From Phycisphaerales bacterium (lineage in GTDB: Bacteria; Planctomycetota; Phycisphaerae; Phycisphaerales; UBA1924), in the NCBI GenBank assembly GCA_035627955.1, contig DASPKU010000013.1, positions 124,001 to 188,000 of the forward strand: 64,000 nt of DNA, written 5' to 3'. Below, in pieces: positions 23,670 through 34,563 of this stretch; within the stretch, counting starts at the first letter, position 1, and each line of letters opens with the position of its first letter. Below the pieces are notes generated by a model, which saw nothing but the letters and a program-made list of their open reading frames with translations, did no database searches and was not told the DNA's origin. The position numbers and the translations under genes were made by a program.

Positions 23670-23997
23670 GCGGCGTCCCGCGTGAGGCCCGGCTTCGGAT
23701 TTCACGAGCGATATCGGCCGAGGAGCGGCCTTTCCACTCCGGCTTGTCCTTCCACATCCCGAAGGACTGCAGGAACAGCTCGAGCCGCTGCTTCCCCGTC
23801 ATGCGCTTGCTGGCGTTGAGTTTTTTCGCGGCCTTTGACGTTCGGCACTTTCTAGGACCCCCCAACCCGCTGCGAGCCTTCTTTGGTGTCGTTGCTCGAC
23901 GGCTCCGAACCTGGATCTCGACAGTGTCACCCTCCTGGAGCGTGGCCCCCTCCTCCGGGATAATGACCCCGTTCCGGTATGTGCCCCTGAAGGTCAT
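23662..23997 (-). CDS. Antitoxin of the VapC-like pair (DUF104-like)
   Basis: A 111-residue protein upstream of, and overlapping by eight bases, the PIN toxin. The N-terminal 35 residues (MTFRGTYRNGVIIPEEGATL then a TVEIQVR strand) resemble the short AF2212/DUF104 antitoxin beta domain that starts with a YxNGVxxPxE pattern. The middle is Lys/Arg-rich and the C-terminus helical (SADIAREIRSR), a likely toxin-binding tail. TACAAT lies seven bases before the ATG at 23997, favouring that start over the ATG at 24006. DUF104 assignment is by resemblance; the pairing is from context. Confidence 0.72.
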   Translation of the reverse strand: MTFRGTYRNGVIIPEEGATLQEGDTVEIQVRSRRATTPKKARSGLGGPRKCRTSKAAKKLNASKRMTGKQRLELFLQSFGMWKDKPEWKGRSSADIAREIRSRASRGTPRG

Positions 23998-24004
23998 GCT
24001 CGCC

Positions 24005-24010
24005 ATTGTA
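24005..24010 (-). promoter_or_regulatory. Leaderless -10 box TACAAT
   Basis: TACAAT on the minus strand, seven bases before the antitoxin ATG at 23997. It overlaps the alternative ATG at 24006. Confidence 0.5.
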
Positions 24011-24020
24011 GCGATCCCGC

Positions 24021-24057
24021 CAAAAACAGGGCCGCCGGGGCTTGTGTCCCCGGCGGC
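24021..24057 (-). terminator. Intrinsic terminator of prkA
   Basis: On the minus strand, GCCGCCGGGG, a seven-base loop and CCCCGGCGGC (24031-24057) precede CCTGTTTTT. It lies 20 bases after the prkA stop and just upstream of the antitoxin promoter. Confidence 0.85.
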
Positions 24058-24077
24058 TCGTGTACCTTCCTGGAGCC

Positions 24078-26270
<2,193 letters not shown>

Positions 26271-26617
26271 GGCCTTGCCCTCCGCTGCCTGCGGTCCAGC
26301 ACTTCCAACAGGCCGGGGCAGCCTGCCCGCGGCCCGATCTCGTCTCTCGCTCCACGCCGCGTGTCGAGGGCTGTCACCCTCATCAGCAGCTATCGGCCGT
26401 CCGCCCCGCCCCGGTGAGCCAAGTCGGCCACTTTCCGGACATTCACTTATACGTCCTAAGCGGGCTCACGGATGATTAATCGGGGTGGAACACCTCACAG
26501 GCGGCGACCGGTCTCGCGCAGCGCTCCGCCGGCGCGCCCGCACCGGCGCGCAGGGGCTTGCATCAGTCGCACCTGCGCGCTCCGCCCTGCGGGTGCACGC
26601 GGCACTAAACTCCGCTC
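26271..26617. other. Divergent intergenic region prkA/trmB
   Basis: 347 bases without a credible gene. It must hold the prkA promoter (a TATAAG on the minus strand near 26446-26456 is a weak candidate) and carries the trmB leaderless box at 26606. I see no repeat or riboswitch. Confidence 0.4.
26606..26611 (+). promoter_or_regulatory. Leaderless -10 box TAAACT
   Basis: TAAACT, six bases before the ATG at 26618; no SD between. Confidence 0.5.
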
Positions 26618-27313
26618 ATGTCGTTCGGCCTTGGCCATGGTCGTGAACTCGATGACGCACCGGGGGTGATCGGCGTCTCCGCGCAGGAGCTGCCCACGCT
26701 CCCTGACGAGGCGCTCACCAACCCCGAAGCCGGGCGCCTCGACCCGCGCCGGTGGTTCCCCGATCCCTCCCGCCGCTTCGAGCTTGAAATCGGCAGCGGC
26801 AAGGGCACGTTTATCCTGGAGAGCGGGCGCGCGCACCCCGAGGTCAACTTCCTCGGGATCGAGTGGGCACGCGAGTTCTACCTCTATGCCGCCGACCGCG
26901 TCCGCCGCGCGGCCCTCGCCAACGTGCGCATGCTCCGCACCGACGCCAGCGAGTTCCTCCGCTGGCGCTGCCCCTCGAGCATCGTCTCCGTCATCCACCT
27001 CTACTTCTCCGACCCCTGGCCCAAGAAGAAGCACCACAAGAACCGCGTCATCCAGGACCGCTTCCTCACGGAGGTTCACCGCGTCCTCGCCCCCGGTGGC
27101 GAGCTCCGCGTCGTCACCGACCACGACGAGCTCTGGGCCTGGGACCTCGAGCACTTCGCCCGCTTCACGGCGCCCACCGCCCCCGCGCGCTTCGAGCAGC
27201 TCCCCTTCACCCCGCCCGACTGGGTCGGCGAGGGCGAGCTCATCGGCACCAACTACGAACGCAAGATGTGCACCGACAAGACCGCCCACGCCGCCGTGCT
27301 GCGCAAGTTGTGA
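26618..27313 (+). CDS. trmB: tRNA (guanine(46)-N7)-methyltransferase
   Basis: A 231-residue SAM-dependent methyltransferase that forms m7G46 in the variable loop of tRNA. SAM-binding motif I reads ELEIGSGKGTF, followed by NFLGIEW (motif II). The TrmB signature YFSDPWPKKKHHKNR is complete, with the C-terminal GTNYERKM. Length is typical; the N-terminal 45 residues form a short extension. The start has a TAAACT box six bases upstream instead of an SD. It is divergent from prkA and followed by a repeat-containing gap before the protease gene. Confidence 0.95.
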   Translation: MSFGLGHGRELDDAPGVIGVSAQELPTLPDEALTNPEAGRLDPRRWFPDPSRRFELEIGSGKGTFILESGRAHPEVNFLGIEWAREFYLYAADRVRRAALANVRMLRTDASEFLRWRCPSSIVSVIHLYFSDPWPKKKHHKNRVIQDRFLTEVHRVLAPGGELRVVTDHDELWAWDLEHFARFTAPTAPARFEQLPFTPPDWVGEGELIGTNYERKMCTDKTAHAAVLRKL

Positions 27314-27354
27314 GTTGCACTGCGACGCCTTGACTGAGCCGCTGCCTCCAGGAC

Positions 27355-27404
27355 GCCGGGACCGAGCCGCTCTGGGCGAAGTCCCGGATTGGCGGCGGCT
27401 CCCC
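27355..27404 (+). repeat. REP-like element, copy A
   Basis: A 50-base element beginning GCCGGGACCGAG and containing GCGAAGTCCCGGATTGG. It is identical at 43 of 50 positions to 29037-29086, on the other side of the protease gene. Internal CCGGGAC and GTCCCGG can pair. Confidence 0.75.
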
Positions 27405-27568
27405 CTGCTCGCCTGTCAAACTGACACCCAAACACTCGCAACACACCCCACCCCTGACGGTTAAGCCCCTCGGCACCGTCCTTGCATGCAGCTTGCCACC
27501 CCCTGGCGAACAATCGCCAGCTGAACTCCCAAGAACAGATCGCGGGCCACCGCCCGTAGGAACTCCCC

Positions 27569-29023
<1,455 letters not shown>

Positions 29024-29036
29024 GCGATCCCACGCC

Positions 29037-29086
29037 GCCGGGACCGAGGCGCCCTCGCCGAAGTCCCGGATTGGCAGTTGCTCCCC
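29037..29086 (+). repeat. REP-like element, copy B
   Basis: A direct copy (43 of 50) of the element at 27355, starting 13 bases after the protease stop. Confidence 0.75.
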
Positions 29087-29106
29087 GCGCACCCGAGGCC
29101 ATCCCC

Positions 29107-29139
29107 CAATCCGGGACTTCGCCAGAGGGGCCCAGCCCC
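29107..29139 (-). repeat. REP-like element, inverted partial copy C
   Basis: The reverse complement contains CTCTGGCGAAGTCCCGGATT, matching copies A and B. With copy B it forms an inverted pair that could fold as a terminator-like stem. Confidence 0.65.
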
Positions 29140-29425
29140 GCTCCCCACCCTCTCGAGACCCTCCCGCCCGGTGGTACGCCCGCTGTCCGGGGGCTATTCT
29201 TATGACCCAGGGTGGTGGCCCTGGGGCCGTGACTCTCCGCGTTCGCGGGGACGGTGGACAACAACCCGACAACAGCCCCCGAGGGGCAGGGCCTTTCACA
29301 GGGCCCGGCGCTGCAGTGCCCGCGTGCCACCCGCACGGCCCCGCAGCCCGAACCCGCTTCCAACCGAGCCGTTTGGCGAAGCCTTACCGGCACATTGGGC
29401 CGCGGGTACCAAGGAAAGTGTCTCC
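29140..29425 (+). promoter_or_regulatory. Long upstream region of rpsA
   Basis: About 286 bases without a gene, rich in G/C stems. TATTCT at 29195-29200 is a possible -10, which would give a leader of roughly 220 bases. Ribosomal protein S1 often represses its own mRNA, so an autoregulatory leader is plausible, but this is inference only. Confidence 0.3.
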
Positions 29426-31213
29426 ATGATCGATGAAACTCTGATTGCTTCCCTGGGTCTGGCGGACGACGAGGCCAATGCACTCCTCCGCGACGCGTAC
29501 GGGCCCGCCATGGCCAAGGGCGCGTCCGGCCAGTACATGGACTCGCTCCTCAAGGACCAGATCGCTGATCTGATCCCCGGGAAGCTGATCAAGGGCAAGG
29601 TGATCGGCTACGCCGGCGATGACGTCGTCATCGAGGTCGGCCTCAAGTCCGAGGGCCTCATCCCCAAGGAAGAGTTCGAAGGCACCGAGATCAAGCCCGG
29701 CGACATGGTCGACGTGCTGCTCGAGGGCCTCGAGGGCGACGGCGGCCTCATCCAGCTCTCCAAGCGCAAGGCCGACCGCATGCTCTCCTGGCAGCGGATC
29801 GTGGACACCACCAAGGAGGGCGATGTCGTCGAGGGCCTGGTCACCCGCAAAATCAAGGGCGGCCTGCTCGTTGACATCGGCGTCCCCGTGTTCCTGCCCG
29901 CCTCGCAGGTCGACATCCGCCGCCCCGGCGAAATCGGCGAGTTCATGGGCCGCAAGATCCGCGCCGAGATCCTCAAGATCGACCTCGAGCGCCGCAACAT
30001 CGTCATCTCCCGCCGCAAGCTCATCGAGAACGAGCGCGACGCCGCCAAGAAGCGCCTCCTCGAAACCCTCAAGGAGGGCGAGATCGTCATCGGCACGGTC
30101 AAGAACATCGCCGACTTCGGCGCGTTCGTCGACCTGGGCGGTATCGACGGCCTGCTCCACATCACCGACATGTCCTGGAGCCGCATCAACCACCCCAGCG
30201 AGCTCCTCAAGATCGACCAGAAGGTCGAGGTCAAGGTCCTCAACATCGACCGCGAGAAGGAGAAGATCGCGCTGGGCATGAAGCAGCGCGAGGCCTCCCC
30301 GTGGGAGGAGATCGAGAAGAAGTTCCCGGTTGGCTCCCGCGTCCGCGGCGCGGTGGTCAACATCATGTCCTACGGCGCCTTCGTGCGGCTTGACGAGGGC
30401 ATCGAGGGCCTGGTCCACATCTCCGAGATGTCCTGGACCCGCCGGGTCAACCACCCCAGCGAAATGGTCCAGCCCGGTCAGGAGGTCGACGTCGTCGTCC
30501 TCGAGATCAACAAGGACAAGCAGGAAATCAGCCTCGGCATGAAGCAGACCGAGGTCAACCCTTGGGAGCTGGTGGGCGAGAAGTACCCGCCCGGCACCAT
30601 GATCGAGGGCAAGGTCCGCAACCTCGCCAACTACGGCGCCTTCGTCGAGATCGAGCCCGGCATCGACGGCCTGCTCCACATCTCCGACATGTCCTGGACC
30701 AAGAAGGTCACGCACCCCAACGAGCTCCTCAAGAAGGGCGACTCGGTCAAGTGCGTCGTCCTCGAGGTCGACCGCGACAAGCAGCGCATCAGCCTCGGCC
30801 AGAAGCAGCTCACCGAGGACCCGTGGCTCAACGCCATCCCCGAGCACTACAAGCCCGGCATGGTCGTCCGCGGCGCTGTCACCAAGATCACCAACTTCGG
30901 CGTCTTCGTCGAGCTCGAGCAGGAGCTCGAGGGCCTGCTCCACATCTCCGAGCTGGCCGACCACAAGGTCGAGAACCCGCAGGACGTGGTCAAGCCCGGG
31001 GACGAGATCGACGTCAAGATCCTCCGCGTCGACCGCGCCGACCGCAAGATCGGCCTGTCCCTCAAGCGCGCCCAGTGGGGCGACACCAGCGGCGCCGACG
31101 CGGCCGCCGGCGGCGGCGACAAGCCCGAGCGGGCCGACCGCAAGGACCGTCCCACCCGCGGCGGCATGGACGCCCACGACGCCATGGGCACCGACAAGAT
31201 CCGCTTCCAGTGA
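29426..31213 (+). CDS. rpsA: 30S ribosomal protein S1
   Basis: A 595-residue S1 protein that helps load structured mRNAs on the 30S subunit. Six S1 (OB-fold) domains can be counted: GKVIGYAGDDVVIEVG, GLVTRKIKGGLLVDIG, GTVKNIADFGAFVDLG, GAVVNIMSYGAFVRL, GKVRNLANYGAFVEI and GAVTKITNFGVFVEL. Domains 3-6 carry the GLLHI/VHIS motif. The end is a charged Gly/Asp/Lys tail. AAGGAAAG lies upstream of the ATG at 29426, while the open frame reaches further up with no start signal. A very strong terminator follows. Confidence 0.96.
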   Translation: MIDETLIASLGLADDEANALLRDAYGPAMAKGASGQYMDSLLKDQIADLIPGKLIKGKVIGYAGDDVVIEVGLKSEGLIPKEEFEGTEIKPGDMVDVLLEGLEGDGGLIQLSKRKADRMLSWQRIVDTTKEGDVVEGLVTRKIKGGLLVDIGVPVFLPASQVDIRRPGEIGEFMGRKIRAEILKIDLERRNIVISRRKLIENERDAAKKRLLETLKEGEIVIGTVKNIADFGAFVDLGGIDGLLHITDMSWSRINHPSELLKIDQKVEVKVLNIDREKEKIALGMKQREASPWEEIEKKFPVGSRVRGAVVNIMSYGAFVRLDEGIEGLVHISEMSWTRRVNHPSEMVQPGQEVDVVVLEINKDKQEISLGMKQTEVNPWELVGEKYPPGTMIEGKVRNLANYGAFVEIEPGIDGLLHISDMSWTKKVTHPNELLKKGDSVKCVVLEVDRDKQRISLGQKQLTEDPWLNAIPEHYKPGMVVRGAVTKITNFGVFVELEQELEGLLHISELADHKVENPQDVVKPGDEIDVKILRVDRADRKIGLSLKRAQWGDTSGADAAAGGGDKPERADRKDRPTRGGMDAHDAMGTDKIRFQ

Positions 31214-31248
31214 TGGACGGGCCCGTCGGCAGGTAGCCTGAAATGACC

Positions 31249-31283
31249 AAGGGCCCCGGTGTTCGACACCGGGGCCCTTTTCG
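31249..31283 (+). terminator. rpsA: Strong intrinsic terminator of rpsA
   Basis: Perfect 14-base arms AAGGGCCCCGGTGT (31249-31262) and ACACCGGGGCCCTT (31266-31279) around TCG, then TTTCG. Confidence 0.9.
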
Positions 31284-31296
31284 TTGGTGACTGGGT

Positions 31297-31330
31297 TCGT
31301 CCTATACGACCTATCCGACGTATAAGACCT
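31297..31330. repeat. Decamer repeat of CCTAT type
   Basis: CCTATACGA, CCTATCCGA and GTATAAGAC spaced at ten bases, partly self-complementary. A second tract of the same type lies at 37837-37873. Confidence 0.5.
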
Positions 31331-31356
31331 GCTCCGCCTCAGCCTCTACCGAGCCT

Positions 31357-31446
31357 CTAGCACAGAGCCAGGAAGCTCAGCAGGCACAGGAGGGCGACCT
31401 TCTTGCGGTTATCAGTGACAGCGGCGATTGTGATGAGAGCCTGCAT
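31357..31446 (-). CDS. Candidate 29-residue hydrophobic peptide
   Basis: ATG at 31446 to TAG at 31357-31359. The peptide is MQALITIAAVTDNRKKVALL followed by nine residues ending LALC: two hydrophobic stretches around a DNRKK turn, so a possible membrane peptide. GGGAG lies about nine bases before the ATG. A promoter TTGAGC, 18-base spacer, TACAAC (31469-31498) lies upstream, and its spacer holds a palindrome. The peptide is antisense to nothing coding and sits alone between rpsA and the next gene. Short ORFs arise by chance, so this is a candidate only. Confidence 0.45.
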   Translation of the reverse strand: MQALITIAAVTDNRKKVALLCLLSFLALC

Positions 31447-31468
31447 CTCTGTTTCTCCCGTGTCTTTG

Positions 31469-31498
31469 GTTGTACCACACGCTGCGGTGTGGGCTCAA
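31469..31498 (-). promoter_or_regulatory. Promoter with palindromic spacer
   Basis: Minus strand: TTGAGC (31493-31498), 18 bases, TACAAC (31469-31474). CCACAC, GCTGCG, GTGTGG (31475-31492) fills the spacer as an inverted repeat with perfect six-base arms, a possible operator. Confidence 0.4.
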
Positions 31499-31597
31499 TA
31501 CCAGCATGCCCCAGCTTCAGTAAAAGGCAAGACACGACGCGCGGAACTGCACAATCGCCCGTTTTACAGGACCCTGTGGACAACGCGGAGAGCGCTT

Positions 31598-33523
31598 ATG
31601 ACGGTCATCGCACGTGCGCGTGCAGTTATCGCGACAGTGGCCCTCGCCACGCTCATGGGCGCAGCCCTTGCGCAGCCACAGCCCGCCATCAACCCCGCCC
31701 CGCCCCAGCCCGCCCGCACGCCCTCATCCCTCCCGCCCGGCCCCATCGAGACCATGGACGCCTTCAGCGTCGTCGAAGGCTGGGTCCGCGCCTGGGAGGT
31801 GGGGAACACCTCTGCCCTCCCGAAAGCGCTCGAGACCACCGGCGGCTGCGCGATCACCCTCCGCCTCGACCACCGCGTCGTCGGGCGCGGTATCAGCTTC
31901 GAGACCGGGCTCGCCGCCATTGCGAGCGCCACCCGCGCCGCCATGGACGACGCCGCGACGCGCACCCACGTGGTACGCGACGCCACCGAGCTCGACCAGC
32001 GCCGCGCCCACGCCAAGCGCATGGCCATCAGCCTCGAGCTCGCAGGCACGCGCACCCCGCTCGACGCCGCGACGTTCGCGGAGATCGACGCGCTCCTCCA
32101 GCCCGGCCTCGACGGCGTCGCGGTGCGCGTGGGCGACACGCACGCGGGCATGTTCCCCTCCGAGATGCTGATCACCAACCTCCCGCCCTCGGACGCCACC
32201 ATCGCCGCCGTCGCCCAGGCCAGCGGGGACCCCGCCCTCGCCGTGAAGATCGACCCCAAGGGCCAGCCCGCCGAGCTCCGCAAGGACGGGCGCGTCGTCT
32301 TCCAGAAGTTCCGCGTCACCCACGTAGCCCAGAGCGACGAGAGCGGCGCCGCAACCGTCCTCGTCCGCGGCGGCCGCATCGTGCAGCCGCTCGAAGTCAC
32401 CACCCCCGCCCTCACCTCCTTCGCCGACACCCTCGCCCGCCACCTGCGGGCCCGCGTTGACTGGAAGAGCCCCGACCTCACCATGACCGGTTCCGTCATG
32501 CCCTTCCAGGGCCGCACGCTCGCCCAGGCCAGCACTGTCGAGAAGCTCATCACCACCGCCGCCCTCGCCCGCCACGCCCGGCGCCACAAGGGCATGACCA
32601 AGCCCTTCAACCTCGAGCTGCTCGATATCCACCGCCTCCGCGCCTCCGCCAGCAACGACGCGCTCCGCGGCCCCGTCGAGAGCGCCGCGTGGATCATCGC
32701 CTCGCGCGAGATCGACCGCGCCCCGCAGCCCTACGAGCCCACCGCAGTGCTCGACCCGAGCGGCAACTTCGTCGACAAAGGCAACAACACGCCCGACCTC
32801 GAGAAGGTCCGCATCGACCCTGTGCTGCGCGCACAGATCGGCGCCCGCGTCGTGGCCGCGTACGACCCGGAAACCGGCTGGACCGCCGAAGTCCCCGACG
32901 GCGCCAAAGGCTTCGTCGCCTACGCCCTCGCGATCGAATCAACAGCTGAAAACCTCGACGCCGCCGAGCGCACCGCCCGGCGCGCCAGGGCCGACCAGGC
33001 CATCCGCAGCATCTTCACAGACACCCCGCCCGCCAAGCTCGTCGGCCAGATGCCCTGGCTCGGCATGGCCGAGCTCCTGCTCGCCGAGAACGACGTCCCC
33101 GCGGCCCCCGCCCTCGAGAGCGTCCGCGAGCTCGTGTGGAAGCACCAGCTCACCAGCGAAGACTCCGCCGGCGAAGCCGACGACCTCATCGGCGGCATCG
33201 TCTTCACCTCCTCCGCCAACCCGCTCCCCACCGCCCAATCCGTCCGCCCCGTCCTGCTGCTCGCCATCATGGCCCGCGACCGCCGCCTCACCACCGACGA
33301 CCAGGCCTGGCGCGAACTCTCGCGGCTCCTCAGCGCCTCCCGCTTCCTCCGCCAGCTCTCGATCGACCACTGGTCCGCCTACGCGGCCGTCGACCCCGTC
33401 GCCGCCGACGGCGGCGTCCGCAGCAGCCTCTGGGACCAGCGCCAACCCGTCGAGGCTACCGCACTCACGCTCTGGGCGGTGTGCGAGGTGCTTGAAACAA
33501 CAGAAGAACTCGGCAAGCGCTAG
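31598..33523 (+). CDS. Secreted protein of unknown function, 641 residues
   Basis: An exported protein (signal peptide MTVIARARAVIATVALATLM then GAALAQ, followed by a Pro-rich linker). The first domain (about 50-200) contains GCAITLRLDHRVVGRG and AASATR/FPSEML segments that loosely recall AMMECR1-type proteins, but the match is too weak to name. A long C-terminal half with AAWIIASREID, YDPETGWTAEVP and EPVEATALTLWAV looks like a helical alpha/alpha repeat. GGAGAG precedes the ATG at 31598; the open frame upstream overlaps the small-peptide promoter and is rejected. Probably periplasmic. Confidence 0.7.
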   Translation: MTVIARARAVIATVALATLMGAALAQPQPAINPAPPQPARTPSSLPPGPIETMDAFSVVEGWVRAWEVGNTSALPKALETTGGCAITLRLDHRVVGRGISFETGLAAIASATRAAMDDAATRTHVVRDATELDQRRAHAKRMAISLELAGTRTPLDAATFAEIDALLQPGLDGVAVRVGDTHAGMFPSEMLITNLPPSDATIAAVAQASGDPALAVKIDPKGQPAELRKDGRVVFQKFRVTHVAQSDESGAATVLVRGGRIVQPLEVTTPALTSFADTLARHLRARVDWKSPDLTMTGSVMPFQGRTLAQASTVEKLITTAALARHARRHKGMTKPFNLELLDIHRLRASASNDALRGPVESAAWIIASREIDRAPQPYEPTAVLDPSGNFVDKGNNTPDLEKVRIDPVLRAQIGARVVAAYDPETGWTAEVPDGAKGFVAYALAIESTAENLDAAERTARRARADQAIRSIFTDTPPAKLVGQMPWLGMAELLLAENDVPAAPALESVRELVWKHQLTSEDSAGEADDLIGGIVFTSSANPLPTAQSVRPVLLLAIMARDRRLTTDDQAWRELSRLLSASRFLRQLSIDHWSAYAAVDPVAADGGVRSSLWDQRQPVEATALTLWAVCEVLETTEELGKR

Positions 33524-33547
33524 CCGCGCTGGCCCGCTCGCGCCCGA

Positions 33548-34375
33548 TCACCCCGTCACCAGCCGGCAGTGATCGCACCGGTGCCGGAACCGCGTGAACA
33601 CATTGCGCCGTGTGAGCCACTCACGCCCGCAACTCGGGCAAGGCCGCTCCTCCGGCAGCTCATCGCCGTCGATCGTGCTCGACCACAGGTAGTAGTACAC
33701 CGGGGGACCAAGCTGGTCTTCCAGGCTCTCCCGCAGCGACAGCCCGTTCTTGTTGAACTCGCTCGAGAGCTGCGACAGCGCCCGGAACGCCGCCCGTTCA
33801 CCCGCCCCGCTGTTGAACCAGATCGTGTCGTACATGCGGAAGTGGGTCTGCCACGTCAGCAGCCATCGCAACTGCCACTCTTCCAGCCCCTTCGCCGGGC
33901 CGTTCGCCTGAGCCGTAAGCCGGTAAAGAGGAACAGGCCGGAAACACCTGCTGCAGCGAAGCGCACTCAAAAGCGTGTACGCGTGCGTGAACATGACCAG
34001 CGGCCGCCGGGATGTGCAAGGGTCCGCATTGAGCGCATCCGTGGTCCCCTCGGGCAGGCTGGCCGCGAGCGACCGGCCGAATAGCGGCCGCCCCAGGACC
34101 TGCACCGCCGGTCCCTTGCCTGTGATCTCCCGAACCCGCCGCACGAGCTTTCGCCCCTTAACCCCCGCGTTCGCCACCGACAACGAACTCCGCTCCAGCG
34201 CCGGCACCTCCGCCGTGGTGATCCGATGCCGTCCGTCCAGAACCCAAGCCACGTCGGGCGAGAGCGACTGCCCACACAGCCACCACGCGTGAGCGAGGTG
34301 CTGCAGGCAATCGTCCAGCTCATCGCCATCTCGCCGCGACAACGGCGGTCCAACGGTGACCTTGAGGTGGTACAT
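33548..34375 (-). CDS. DUF2310-like Zn-ribbon protein
   Basis: A 275-residue cytoplasmic protein. The C-terminus carries a two-knuckle zinc site, ERPCPSCGREW...HRCDHCRLVTG, and a preceding SLEDQLGPPVYYYLW segment, both resembling the DUF2310 family of Zn-ribbon proteins suspected to bind nucleic acids. A further CxxC (LRCSRCF) lies in the middle. The ATG at 34375 has TAAACT six bases upstream and no SD. It converges on the secreted-protein gene. Family assignment by pattern; role unknown. Confidence 0.7.
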   Translation of the reverse strand: MYHLKVTVGPPLSRRDGDELDDCLQHLAHAWWLCGQSLSPDVAWVLDGRHRITTAEVPALERSSLSVANAGVKGRKLVRRVREITGKGPAVQVLGRPLFGRSLAASLPEGTTDALNADPCTSRRPLVMFTHAYTLLSALRCSRCFRPVPLYRLTAQANGPAKGLEEWQLRWLLTWQTHFRMYDTIWFNSGAGERAAFRALSQLSSEFNKNGLSLRESLEDQLGPPVYYYLWSSTIDGDELPEERPCPSCGREWLTRRNVFTRFRHRCDHCRLVTG

Positions 34376-34381
34376 CGCCCC

Positions 34382-34387
34382 AGTTTA
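34382..34387 (-). promoter_or_regulatory. Leaderless -10 box TAAACT
   Basis: TAAACT on the minus strand, six bases before the ATG at 34375; no SD between. Confidence 0.5.
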
Positions 34388-34563
34388 GAGCTATTCCGAG
34401 GGTCACCCGACAGCCCAAACAAAGAACCATCGCAGGCCCTTGGAAACACCACAAAAACTTGAGCAAAACAAACCGACTTGCCGTCCCGAATTCGCCCTCG
34501 AAACCGGGCTCCTGACGGGCTTCCCGCCTATCATTTCTGCCCTGATTTTCCGGAGCTTTTTGG

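Noticed and set aside
31598-33523. AMMECR1-domain assignment
   Set aside because: Only short, loose similarity in the first domain; not enough to name the family.
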